Shown piece after piece: positions 1 to 7,907 of a DNA stretch of 17,290 nucleotides; position 1 is the first letter of the stretch, and each line of letters starts with the position of its first letter. Position numbers and translations under genes: made by a program. The notes beneath the pieces were generated by a model. The model saw only the letters and a program-made list of their open reading frames with translations, did not search any database and was not told the DNA's origin. The DNA lies in the NCBI GenBank assembly GCA_937138955.1, contig CAKZPJ010000155.1, forward strand, positions 1-17,290, in the 5' to 3' direction. This DNA comes from an uncultured Flammeovirgaceae bacterium (GTDB lineage Bacteria > Bacteroidota > Bacteroidia > Cytophagales > Cyclobacteriaceae).

Positions 1-1
1 T

Positions 2-193
2 AATACTTTTGAGCAAAGATTGGTAGAAGTATACATCCGTCAAGGCCACCGAATATTTTTTTCAGATACCTATAGTTCTGCGTGGGATGGTACTTATAAC
101 GGTGACAAGCTGCCATCAGGCACGTACTACTACCGGATTGAACTGGATGCGGGAAGCCAGTCATACCAAGGAAAGGTAACGATTTTACAGTAA
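2..193 (+). CDS. C-terminal fragment of a CHU_C (type B) T9SS-secreted surface protein
   Basis: The reading frame is open from the left edge to TAA at 191-193 and encodes the last 63 residues of a larger protein whose start lies outside the window. The tail contains AWDGTYNGDKLPSGTYYYRI followed by YQGKVTILQ, the typical end of the gliding-motility-associated C-terminal domain, which in known Bacteroidota proteins directs export through the type IX secretion system. It aligns well with the tail of the next gene (DWDGTYQGEALPAGSYYYTI), so the two are probably tandem paralogues at least in their sorting domains. Its stop overlaps the next start by one base (TAATG), which suggests translational coupling. 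The passenger part and its function cannot be seen. Confidence 0.85.
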   Translation, partial: NTFEQRLVEVYIRQGHRIFFSDTYSSAWDGTYNGDKLPSGTYYYRIELDAGSQSYQGKVTILQ

Positions 194-3100
194 TGCGGAC
201 GCAGTTTTTTATAAATACTTACGGGTGCCTATTAGTATGCATCTTATCAACGGTCTTACATAGCCCAGCATTCGGTCAGCGCCTAGTTGGGTTGGAAAGA
301 AATCCTATAAGCTATGAGGAAGGTGATGGAGAAGTACTAACAACTAGTAACCTATCAGTAACTAGTAATACGCTTTTAAGCTACGCAACCGTAACTATTA
401 GCCGTGGTTATAATGCGGAAGAGGATACATTGATTTATCGGGGCGAAACAGATATCTATTCTGTGTTTGATGATGAACTAGGTCAACTATTATTACTAAC
501 TTTTCCGGCTGGTGCAACTACCGAAAGTGACGTAATGCAAAGGGCTTTACGCTCAGTTTTTTATCAAAATAAGAACGAAGATAGTCCTCAGGCTGACCGA
601 AGAACAGTTTCCTTCACGGTCAATAATCTAAACGGAAATTCGAGTAATGTTGTAAACCGTAATATTAGCGTACAAACTGTAAACGATGCACCTCGCTTAC
701 GTAGTCCGACTAACGCTCCAGTAGTTGTTAATAGTCTGGCTGGTACCGTACCATTTGCCCAGGATCTTGAAGTACTAGATGATGATGATACTTTCATTAC
801 AAGTGCTTCCGTCAAAATAGGAAATGTCCAGTTTGACCAACTGGTGTTTGTAGATAATACCAATGATAATATCCGGATACAGCGAGCGGTGGGAAACAAT
901 CGCCGCTTAATTCTAACGGGAAGAGATACTAAAGAAAACTATCAGGCAGCTCTCCGGTCACTTGGTGTGCAAAACTTGTTTTTTCGACAATTTAGAGGAA
1001 TTCGGAAGGTGGAAATACAGGTAACGGACGAAAATGAAGGAGTAAGTAATCTTTTTGAACAGTACGTCTATGTTCTGAGCCGAGATGGTTCTGACAACGT
1101 TCCCCCAAGTACGCAGGATATGTCAGTAAGTACTGTCGAGAATCAGGCCATTAACTTCGAAATTCAGCAATTTCAACTAGCGTACGATGATCCTGAACAG
1201 ACTGAGCTTAACGCAATTCGAATTCGCTCTTTGCCTAAATATGGGTTCTTATCACTTGATGGGGTAGAAATTGATGCTGATTTCATAGTGCAAAAACAAG
1301 GAGTAGTGGCAAGAGGCGATCTGGATAAATTGGCGTATGTTCCTAGTCGGGGATACACTGGGTCAGATCAATTTGAGTGGAGAACGACTGATGGCACTAC
1401 GGTATCAGCCAATACTTCTACTGTTTTCATTTCAGTAGGTGAAATATCAGTACCTCTTTCGCTAGAAGTAGCTGGGAATGCCTTGGTAAACGAAGATCAA
1501 ACGACTGTTTTACCGCCTATTTTACTAGAAGCAGCAGAATCCGATCAGCTTAATGTAGTATTGTCAGTAGAAACCGGCGAACTAGATATTATCCCGTTTA
1601 TTCTTACGTATGTTGATGGGTTGGTAAAAGATAGTGGCCAGTTGTCTTTTTCTGGGTCAGCCCAATCGGTTCGTTTAGCATTAAGTGGTTTGCAATATAG
1701 TCCGGCTATTAATGTGGTAGGCAATGATATATTAAAGATAGCGGTATCTTCACCTACCGATCAGAAGGAGAGTGTTCTGGTAATTACTATTGCGCCTATT
1801 GATGATCCGGTAATACTCTCAAATATTGAGGTAGATACCTTGGAGTACGTAGAGAATGGCCCAGCTTTGCCCATTACTAATACTTTACTACTGACTGATC
1901 CTGATGGAGCAACGGCTATTGCATCAGCGACTGTTACTATACTAGAGGGATTAAATGAAAATGAAGATCAGCTAACGTATAATCTCACAGGTGGGGTTAC
2001 TGCTGCATTAAATGAAAATAAAGTAGAATTTGTCGGTGAAGGTAGTCTACGTCAGTATCAATCTATTTTACAATCGGTAGCTTACCAAAACTCTAGTAAT
2101 AATCCTCAGACAACGTTCCTAACGTTTGAATTTCAGGCTACGGATGAGAATGATAGTGTCAGTAACCCGGCTTCGCGAGTTCTTAGCGTGAAACCAATAG
2201 ACGATAGTACGATACTTACCACCTCTGAACCCGAATTATTAAGTTACGTTTTAGAAAGCAATGCGGCACCTTTTCATTCATCTTTAACTATTGCAGATGT
2301 AGACAGTGATAGTCTCACCCAAATGATTGTTTTCTTTGAAGTTGGCTACAATCCTGTAGTAGATAGTATTCTGGTTAGCGTACCGGAGGGTATGGTGGCT
2401 ACTTGGGATGAGGCTCAAGGCCGCATAGAGATAACGGGTAAAAACTCATTAGAAGTTTATCAGGCAATAGCTCGTTCACTGCTTTATCAATCTACCGCAG
2501 TTGAAGTGCAAGTCAGTCGGCAAATAGCAATCCAAGTATTTAATGGCGTAACGCCTAGCAATACCTTATCACGGACTATTCAATTAATAGAAAACACCCC
2601 GCCTACTCTGGCAAGTTTCGATAAAAAATTAGTCCAAAATGGGGCACTTGGGTTTACAGTAACTGATTTTTCAGAAAACTATACCGATTTGGATAACTCT
2701 CCCGTAGCCAATCAATTTGGTAGTCTTCGGATAGTTACTCTGCCTTCCCACGGAGTTCTTACAATAGCCAATGACACAATCACCCAAGCTGAAGTTGACC
2801 AATCACTGGGTGGGTTTTTCTTAAGTACCCAAGATATTTCTGAGCTACTCTATCGTCCGTTCGTAAATTATTTGGGAGGGGATCAGTGGGCATGGAACGC
2901 TTTTGATGGAGCTGAAGTAGCAGATGATAGTGCGTTAGTTACACTGACGGTAGTGCCTGCTTTAGCCGTTGATATTGCCGACTCGGTTGATATTTGCCCT
3001 GGCGAAACGATAGAATTATCAGTAGAAGTTCTATCAGGCGAAACCCCGGTTTCTTTTAGCTGGTCTTGCGGGCAAGAAGATTGCCGGATTCAGTCGGCAA

Positions 3101-3492
3101 CGAACGAAGCAGTAGTTGCAGTATCTCCCATCGAGACTACTCGATATATTGTACAAATTACTAGTGGTGAGGGGCTAGATCGTATTCAGGATACTATTCT
3201 AGTTAAAGCAGTCGACTGTTCGGGAGTGCCTTTGGAAATTCCTTCAGCATTCACCCCTAACGATGATAATATCAATGATTTCTGGGTACTCCCCAATGCG
3301 GTAATATTTTCATCAGTGAAGGTAACGGTGTACGATCGCTTTGGGAACAATGTATTTGAAAGTGCGAATTATCAGAATGACTGGGATGGAACGTACCAAG
3401 GCGAAGCATTGCCGGCGGGTAGCTACTACTATACGATTGTATTGCCTCGCGAATTAAAAGATTATTCAGGAACTGTAACACTGTTACGATGA
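193..3492 (+). CDS. Large secreted cadherin/CSPG-like repeat protein with CHU_C T9SS sorting domain
   Basis: 1099 residues. A signal peptide covers about residues 1-29 (hydrophobic core GCLLVCILSTVL, cleavage near AFGQ). The middle (about 35-935) is a series of roughly seven degenerate beta-sandwich repeats of about 110-130 residues. Recurring elements are an ATVTI strand with NEDQLTY or EEDTLIY, then a Tyr-Gln-Asn or L-Y block, VSFTV or IQVTDEN, and a closing VNDAP, IDDP or NTPPT linker. This resembles cadherin-like/CSPG repeats, two of which carry the LPKYGFLSL or LPSHGVLTI signature. An Ig/PKD-like domain with four cysteines follows (about 940-1010), then the CHU_C sorting domain (about 1012-1099, starting at IPSAFTPNDDNINDFW). 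The expected location is the cell surface or outside via T9SS. A role in adhesion or matrix is inferred from the repeats. The stop overlaps the next start (ATGA). Confidence 0.9.
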   Translation: MRTQFFINTYGCLLVCILSTVLHSPAFGQRLVGLERNPISYEEGDGEVLTTSNLSVTSNTLLSYATVTISRGYNAEEDTLIYRGETDIYSVFDDELGQLLLLTFPAGATTESDVMQRALRSVFYQNKNEDSPQADRRTVSFTVNNLNGNSSNVVNRNISVQTVNDAPRLRSPTNAPVVVNSLAGTVPFAQDLEVLDDDDTFITSASVKIGNVQFDQLVFVDNTNDNIRIQRAVGNNRRLILTGRDTKENYQAALRSLGVQNLFFRQFRGIRKVEIQVTDENEGVSNLFEQYVYVLSRDGSDNVPPSTQDMSVSTVENQAINFEIQQFQLAYDDPEQTELNAIRIRSLPKYGFLSLDGVEIDADFIVQKQGVVARGDLDKLAYVPSRGYTGSDQFEWRTTDGTTVSANTSTVFISVGEISVPLSLEVAGNALVNEDQTTVLPPILLEAAESDQLNVVLSVETGELDIIPFILTYVDGLVKDSGQLSFSGSAQSVRLALSGLQYSPAINVVGNDILKIAVSSPTDQKESVLVITIAPIDDPVILSNIEVDTLEYVENGPALPITNTLLLTDPDGATAIASATVTILEGLNENEDQLTYNLTGGVTAALNENKVEFVGEGSLRQYQSILQSVAYQNSSNNPQTTFLTFEFQATDENDSVSNPASRVLSVKPIDDSTILTTSEPELLSYVLESNAAPFHSSLTIADVDSDSLTQMIVFFEVGYNPVVDSILVSVPEGMVATWDEAQGRIEITGKNSLEVYQAIARSLLYQSTAVEVQVSRQIAIQVFNGVTPSNTLSRTIQLIENTPPTLASFDKKLVQNGALGFTVTDFSENYTDLDNSPVANQFGSLRIVTLPSHGVLTIANDTITQAEVDQSLGGFFLSTQDISELLYRPFVNYLGGDQWAWNAFDGAEVADDSALVTLTVVPALAVDIADSVDICPGETIELSVEVLSGETPVSFSWSCGQEDCRIQSATNEAVVAVSPIETTRYIVQITSGEGLDRIQDTILVKAVDCSGVPLEIPSAFTPNDDNINDFWVLPNAVIFSSVKVTVYDRFGNNVFESANYQNDWDGTYQGEALPAGSYYYTIVLPRELKDYSGTVTLLR

Positions 3493-4523
3493 TAAAAAGA
3501 ATTTACTATATAATAAGCTTTCTTGCTTGTACTGGTTTGATGCTATTGGCTCAATCAGTCTCGGCTCAACAGCTTTTTCGATTAACACAATATTTTCAGA
3601 ACCCGATGGTCGTTAATCCGGCCACTACGGGTATTGAAGGATTTATGGATGTGAAAATTGGTTACCGCCAACAATGGTCGGGATTAGACGGGGCACCTGA
3701 GACCTACTACATCAGTGCTCACGCTCCTCTACGGGCAAACTCTTCATTATCCAGTTTTCAAAACAATTCGTTGCGAATCAGTAATCCATCGCTGTACGAT
3801 CAGTTTGATGGAAACTCTCGCTACGGCGGAAGTACCGTAAAACATGGATTAGGAGGATACATAACTAGCGATAATCAGGGGATATTCGCGCAAACTTCTG
3901 GGTTTATGTCGTATGCATCGCATTTGCCCCTCGGTAATCGATTAAGATTAGCTATTGGAGTATCAGCTGGAGTAACCAATCAGCAAATTGATGTATCTAG
4001 TGTTACAGTTATTGAACCTGACGATCCCACATATTTAGCGTACCGGAACCAGCAAGGGCAAGTCACTAATTTTGATCTGAATGCCGGGATGTTTCTTTAC
4101 AGTGATCTGTTTTATGTAGGATATTCTGCTGCTCGGGTTCTACAAAATAATTTATATAACGACAGTGAAATTGCCGCTCAACAACAACTTACTCACTTTG
4201 GTATGCTAGGTTTACGGTTAAATCTATCGGATGCGCTTATGTTGTACCCAGGTGCCTACGTTGGCTACGATGGAGTAAACCCATTAACTTATGATATTGG
4301 TGCTCGGGTAAAATTTAAGGATGTAGTTTGGGCCGGATTATCTTACCGAAACACCGATACAGTTGCGGGAATGGCAGGGGTTTTTATTAATAATACCTTC
4401 AACGTAAGCTATTCTTACGACTATGGATTTAGTGGAATAAATAACTTACAATCAGGTATCCACGAGGTGACTTTAGGATTGGTTTTATTCAACTCTCGCC
4501 AAGTGTCTCCTTATTTGTGGTAG
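3489..4523 (+). CDS. PorP/SprF family type IX secretion membrane protein
   Basis: 344 residues with a signal peptide at about 1-26 (ending SVSA). The N-terminal signature LTQYFQNPMVVNPATTG followed by YRQQWSGLDGAP and YYISAHAPL is diagnostic of the PorP/SprF family. The rest is a run of alternating amphipathic strands with conserved pieces (HGLGGYI, LNAGMFLY, YVGYSA, YDIGARVKF, WAGLSYR), as expected for an outer-membrane beta-barrel of about 300-350 residues. In Flavobacterium johnsoniae, SprF is required for secretion of the adhesin SprB, and type B (CHU_C) cargo generally depends on such a partner. The ATGA overlap with the repeat protein upstream suggests this copy serves the two CHU_C proteins of the same operon; that pairing is inference. 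Confidence 0.93.
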   Translation: MIKRIYYIISFLACTGLMLLAQSVSAQQLFRLTQYFQNPMVVNPATTGIEGFMDVKIGYRQQWSGLDGAPETYYISAHAPLRANSSLSSFQNNSLRISNPSLYDQFDGNSRYGGSTVKHGLGGYITSDNQGIFAQTSGFMSYASHLPLGNRLRLAIGVSAGVTNQQIDVSSVTVIEPDDPTYLAYRNQQGQVTNFDLNAGMFLYSDLFYVGYSAARVLQNNLYNDSEIAAQQQLTHFGMLGLRLNLSDALMLYPGAYVGYDGVNPLTYDIGARVKFKDVVWAGLSYRNTDTVAGMAGVFINNTFNVSYSYDYGFSGINNLQSGIHEVTLGLVLFNSRQVSPYLW

Positions 4524-4531
4524 TTTAAAAT

Positions 4532-5992
4532 ATGCAATCTATGAAACAGTTTTTGATATATTGTGCATTTGTGTTACTGATAACTCATCAAACAGTCTGG
4601 AGTCAATCAGTGTATTTTGATGAGCCAGTAGTATTGAATGATACCATCAACAGTAGTGCTGAAGAAAGTTATCCTATGTACTCTTCTTCTGACAGTACAC
4701 TTTACTTTGTACGATCGCTACACGCTCAGAATATAGGCGGTGTACGTTCGGGTCAGGACATCTGGTATACTAAGCAACAGCCTAGTGGCGAATGGGCAGA
4801 GCCTGTTAATAACCTGGAAACTTTGAATAATCGGAATAATAATGCCGTAGTTGGTATAAGCCAGACAGGGAATACGCTGTATTTACTCAACTCTTATCAA
4901 TCAGAAAAGAAAGAATTTCCAGGTATTGCATTTAGTTTTGGAATTGATCAAAGCTGGCGTCAACCTAATGATATAAATATTCCAGGACTAGAAGAAAAAA
5001 TGGGTAACTTCTATGGAATCTACGTTGCCCCAACGGAAGATATTGCAGTAGCATCTCTGCAAATAGAATCATCAAAGGGAATGGAAGATTTGTACGTATC
5101 TGAGAAAGACCTACAAACTGGTGAGTGGAGCGAATTGATACATTTAGGTGAAATGATCAATACGGAAGGCTATGAAATATCTCCTTTCTTATCTGAAGAC
5201 AAAAAAACGCTCTTTTTTGCTAGTAATGGGCATCCAGGCTACGGAAATACCGATATTTTTGTGAGCTATCGTCAGGATACTTCTTGGACGAATTGGACTA
5301 AGCCGGAAAATTTGGGCGATGGTATTAACTCAGCTGGTTTTGATGCCTACTTATCAATGGCGAGTAATGGAAAGGTATTTTTTGTAAGCAATCGTTATGG
5401 GAGTTCGACAGATATATATCAATCCCGCATCATCAGTCGAGAGGAAAGAGAGCAACAAATGGCTAGCCGAGTTATTGGCGGGCCAGGTACTGGTGTAGTA
5501 CCTGAGCAAAATCGTAATGATGAAGAAAGTGAACTTGATGAAGAAACTCGGGCTTTATTGGAAGAAACCCAAGCTCTTCTCGATGAATTTAAGCGAGCAA
5601 ATAACGATGGAGATGATACCTACGATTCAGGTAGCAATACAACTGAGCCAGAAAAAACATTTGATGAAAATACAGTTTATTTCAACCTCAATTCTAGCGA
5701 GCTATTGCCAGCAAGCTATTCTGACCTCAAGGAGTCAATGGACATGCTTCAAGAGAATCCAAACCTTTACGTAGAGGTGGTAGGTCATGCTGATGATTCA
5801 GGAGGGAAAGATTATAATTTGAAACTATCAATTGAGCGAGCTCAGTCCGTGAAAAAATTCCTGCTGAATCAAGGAGTCGAGGAAAGGCGTATTATTACCT
5901 ACGGCAAAGGCTCTACTCAACCAATCACTAACAACAGTAGTCCCGACGGAAGAAAGCAAAACCGAAGAGTAGTTATCGGTTTCGGCCAATAA
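4532..5992 (+). CDS. OmpA-family protein with PD40 beta-propeller repeats
   Basis: 486 residues. A second ATG at 4541 gives MKQFLIYCAFVLLI, a more typical signal-peptide start, so the true start may be three codons downstream. The N-terminal half (about 30-300) holds PD40/WD40-like propeller blades: ESYPMYSSSDSTLYFVRS, then EGYEISPFLSEDKKTLFFAS and AYLSMASNGKVFFVSN, each followed by a DIW, DIF or DIY strand. A strongly acidic predicted helix (about 329-356) contains the near-repeat EETRALL/EETQALL. The C-terminal OmpA domain (about 381-484) has VEVVGHADDSG, LSIERAQSVKKFL and GRKQNRRV, the peptidoglycan-binding face. It therefore likely sits in the periplasm or outer membrane and anchors to the wall. 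It follows the PorP/SprF gene by 8 bp, a common neighbour arrangement in T9SS-related clusters; its exact role is unknown. Confidence 0.9.
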   Translation: MQSMKQFLIYCAFVLLITHQTVWSQSVYFDEPVVLNDTINSSAEESYPMYSSSDSTLYFVRSLHAQNIGGVRSGQDIWYTKQQPSGEWAEPVNNLETLNNRNNNAVVGISQTGNTLYLLNSYQSEKKEFPGIAFSFGIDQSWRQPNDINIPGLEEKMGNFYGIYVAPTEDIAVASLQIESSKGMEDLYVSEKDLQTGEWSELIHLGEMINTEGYEISPFLSEDKKTLFFASNGHPGYGNTDIFVSYRQDTSWTNWTKPENLGDGINSAGFDAYLSMASNGKVFFVSNRYGSSTDIYQSRIISREEREQQMASRVIGGPGTGVVPEQNRNDEESELDEETRALLEETQALLDEFKRANNDGDDTYDSGSNTTEPEKTFDENTVYFNLNSSELLPASYSDLKESMDMLQENPNLYVEVVGHADDSGGKDYNLKLSIERAQSVKKFLLNQGVEERRIITYGKGSTQPITNNSSPDGRKQNRRVVIGFGQ

Positions 5993-6016
5993 AATAGAGG
6001 TTAAAGTTTTTTTTCA

Positions 6017-6066
6017 GCTCAACCTCAATCTTAGAAGTTCTTCTCAATCTAAGATTGAGGTTGAGC
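6017..6066. terminator. 19-bp perfect inverted repeat between converging genes (possible bidirectional terminator)
   Basis: GCTCAACCTCAATCTTAGA at 6017-6035 is perfectly complementary to 6048-6066, with a 12-nt loop. The right arm lies inside the last codons and stop of the minus-strand acyl-CoA ligase gene (AQPQS stop); the left arm lies 25 bp past the stop of the plus-strand OmpA gene. An 8-T run at 6007-6014 precedes the hairpin on the plus strand, so neither transcript has a U tract directly after the stem. Position and stem strength favour termination or 3'-end stabilisation of both converging mRNAs, but it is not a textbook intrinsic terminator. Confidence 0.6.
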
Positions 6067-7740
6067 ACTCCCTTCTTTGAGCAACCTTCTAAGAATTTTA
6101 CCCACATTTGATTTTGGAAGCTCGTCTCTAAATTCGATATAGCGAGGAACTTTGTAGGCAGTCATATTCTCTTTACAATATGCCTTTAATTCTTCCTCAG
6201 TGAGTGATGCATCTTTTTTCACCACACAAATTTTTACCACTTCCGTAGACTGTGGGTCAGGTACTCCAATAGCCCCGACCTCCAAAACCTTTTTATGGCT
6301 AGAGACCACATGCTCTATTTCATTGGGATAGACATTGAAACCTGATACGTTAATCATTTCTTTTTTGCGGTCTACAATTCTTATGAAACCATCCTGATCC
6401 ATCACTCCAACATCACCTGTTTTAAACCATCCATCTTTAGTAAATACTTGTTCAGTTTCATCAGGACGGTTCCAGTAGCCAGGCATAACTTGAGGGCCTT
6501 TGGCGTAAATTTCTCCCGGTTCACCAATAGGAACTTCTTCTTCATTATCGTTCACAATAATGAGTTGCGTGCTAGGAAGCGGTATACCGATAGTCCCAAT
6601 GCGTTCTCGACCAACCATGGGTATATTAGACGTGAGTACAGGTGATGTTTCGGTAAGACCGTACCCCTCGGCAATAGGAATTCCAGTTTTTGTTTGCCAA
6701 AGCTCGGCAACTGATTTCTGAACGGCCATACCTCCGGCACTCGTCACTTTTAGGTGAGAAAAATCCACTGAAGCAAAATCGGGGTGATTGAGCATACCAT
6801 TATACAGCGTGTTTACTCCAGTAATCACTGTAAAAGGGTGTTTTTTCAACTCTTTGATGAACCCCTTCATATCCCTCGGATTGGTAATCAATACGTTCTT
6901 CGCCCCAATTTTCATCATCGAGAAACAGTTGACCGTTAGAGCGTAGATATGATAAAGTGGCAAAGCCGTAATCATAGTTTCTTCAGCTTTATTTAGTCCA
7001 ACAGACATCCAGGCCGAAATTTGCTCCATATTGGCTACTATGTTGGTATGGGATAGAACAGCTCCCTTGGAGACACCCGTAGTTCCTCCCGTGTATTGTA
7101 AGAATGCAGTATCTACTCCAATAAGCTCAACTCGCGTAAATGTGCGCTTTTCACCTTGCTTTAGCGTATCGTTAAAAGAAAGGGCTGTCGGCAGGTTATA
7201 ATTTGGAACCATCTTCTTTACGTACTTCACTACCGCGTTCACTATGGTCTTTTTCAGTCCGCCTAATTGATCACCGATTTCAGTAACAATTACGTGTTTA
7301 ATAGAGGTGTCAGAAATAATTTTCTCCAGATTATATGCGAAGTTTGCCAGTATAACTACCGCTTCAGCACCAGAGTCATTAAACTGGTGTTTCATTTCTC
7401 GAGCGGTATAAAGTGGATTAGTATTGATGACAATTAATCCGGCCCGAAGTGCCCCTAGCATTGCAATAGGGTACTGAAGTAAGTTGGGCATCTGGATAGC
7501 AATCCGATCTCCTTTTTTCAGCCTTAGATCATTCTGTAAGAAAGCAGCAAAATCCTTAGATAATTGGTCAAGTTCATTGAAGGTAATCGATGCACCCATA
7601 CACTCGAAAGCCGTGCGGGGTCCGTACTCATTAGTGCAATGCTCAATAAAATCTGCAAGTGACTTGTGCTGCTGAGGGTTTATTTGCTGAGATATTCCTT
7701 CAGGGTAATGTTGAAACCAAGGAGATATTTGATTGTCCAT
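6049..7740 (-). CDS. fadD: Long-chain-fatty-acid--CoA ligase (FadD)
   Basis: 563 residues, the same length class as E. coli FadD (561), and recalled E. coli FadD aligns along nearly the whole protein. It activates fatty acids to acyl-AMP and then acyl-CoA at the cytoplasmic face of the inner membrane. Motifs: ATP-binding YTGGTTGVSKG (216-226), GYGLTET (359-365), TGD (441-443), DRKKEM with VSGFNVYPNEIE (457-475, the FadD-type fatty-acid signature), and SNVGKILR (544-551) with catalytic Lys548. No motif residue is missing. It is a single gene transcribed toward the T9SS-related operon. The leader is A/T-rich with no obvious Shine-Dalgarno site, and carries an imperfect 17-nt palindrome at 7778-7794. 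Confidence 0.97.
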   Translation of the reverse strand: MDNQISPWFQHYPEGISQQINPQQHKSLADFIEHCTNEYGPRTAFECMGASITFNELDQLSKDFAAFLQNDLRLKKGDRIAIQMPNLLQYPIAMLGALRAGLIVINTNPLYTAREMKHQFNDSGAEAVVILANFAYNLEKIISDTSIKHVIVTEIGDQLGGLKKTIVNAVVKYVKKMVPNYNLPTALSFNDTLKQGEKRTFTRVELIGVDTAFLQYTGGTTGVSKGAVLSHTNIVANMEQISAWMSVGLNKAEETMITALPLYHIYALTVNCFSMMKIGAKNVLITNPRDMKGFIKELKKHPFTVITGVNTLYNGMLNHPDFASVDFSHLKVTSAGGMAVQKSVAELWQTKTGIPIAEGYGLTETSPVLTSNIPMVGRERIGTIGIPLPSTQLIIVNDNEEEVPIGEPGEIYAKGPQVMPGYWNRPDETEQVFTKDGWFKTGDVGVMDQDGFIRIVDRKKEMINVSGFNVYPNEIEHVVSSHKKVLEVGAIGVPDPQSTEVVKICVVKKDASLTEEELKAYCKENMTAYKVPRYIEFRDELPKSNVGKILRRLLKEGSAQPQS

Positions 7741-7777
7741 ATTTATAAGGCTGGTTAATAATTATTTATTAATTTTA

Positions 7778-7794
7778 ACGACAATTATTATCGT
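7778..7794. promoter_or_regulatory. Imperfect palindrome upstream of fadD (candidate operator)
   Basis: ACGACAATTATTATCGT is a 17-nt near-palindrome with outer arms ACGA/TCGT and inner arms AAT/ATT, centred about 46 bp upstream of the fadD start. That is a plausible place for a fatty-acid-responsive repressor. No regulator gene lies next to it, and A/T-rich DNA yields such dyads by chance, so this is only a candidate. Confidence 0.25.
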
Positions 7795-7844
7795 AAATTA
7801 ACAAATCTCTAAGCAAAAGAGAAAAAAGAATGTTTGGAGAGGAG

Positions 7845-7876
7845 AAAAAAAAGGTCATGAATAATCATAACCTTTT
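7845..7876 (-). terminator. Intrinsic terminator of the tRNA-like transcript
   Basis: On the minus strand, AAAAGGT pairs with ACCTTTT (7 bp), then one mismatch, then four more pairs close a 4-nt loop; the stem runs straight into an 8-T run (A run at 7845-7852 on the plus strand). It begins 31 nt after the 3' end of the tRNA-like gene and ends about 105 bp before fadD. This indicates that the tRNA-like RNA is its own short transcript and not read through into fadD. Confidence 0.75.
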
Positions 7877-7907
7877 CCAGAAACAACATTAACCCAAAAA
7901 TAAAAAG

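Noticed and set aside
588..899. Antisense and alternative-frame ORFs within the repeat protein and OmpA genes (for example 588-899, 3272-3481, 5517-5774)
   Set aside because: The sense frames have clear signal peptides, domains and operon spacing; the others show no motif or conserved feature.
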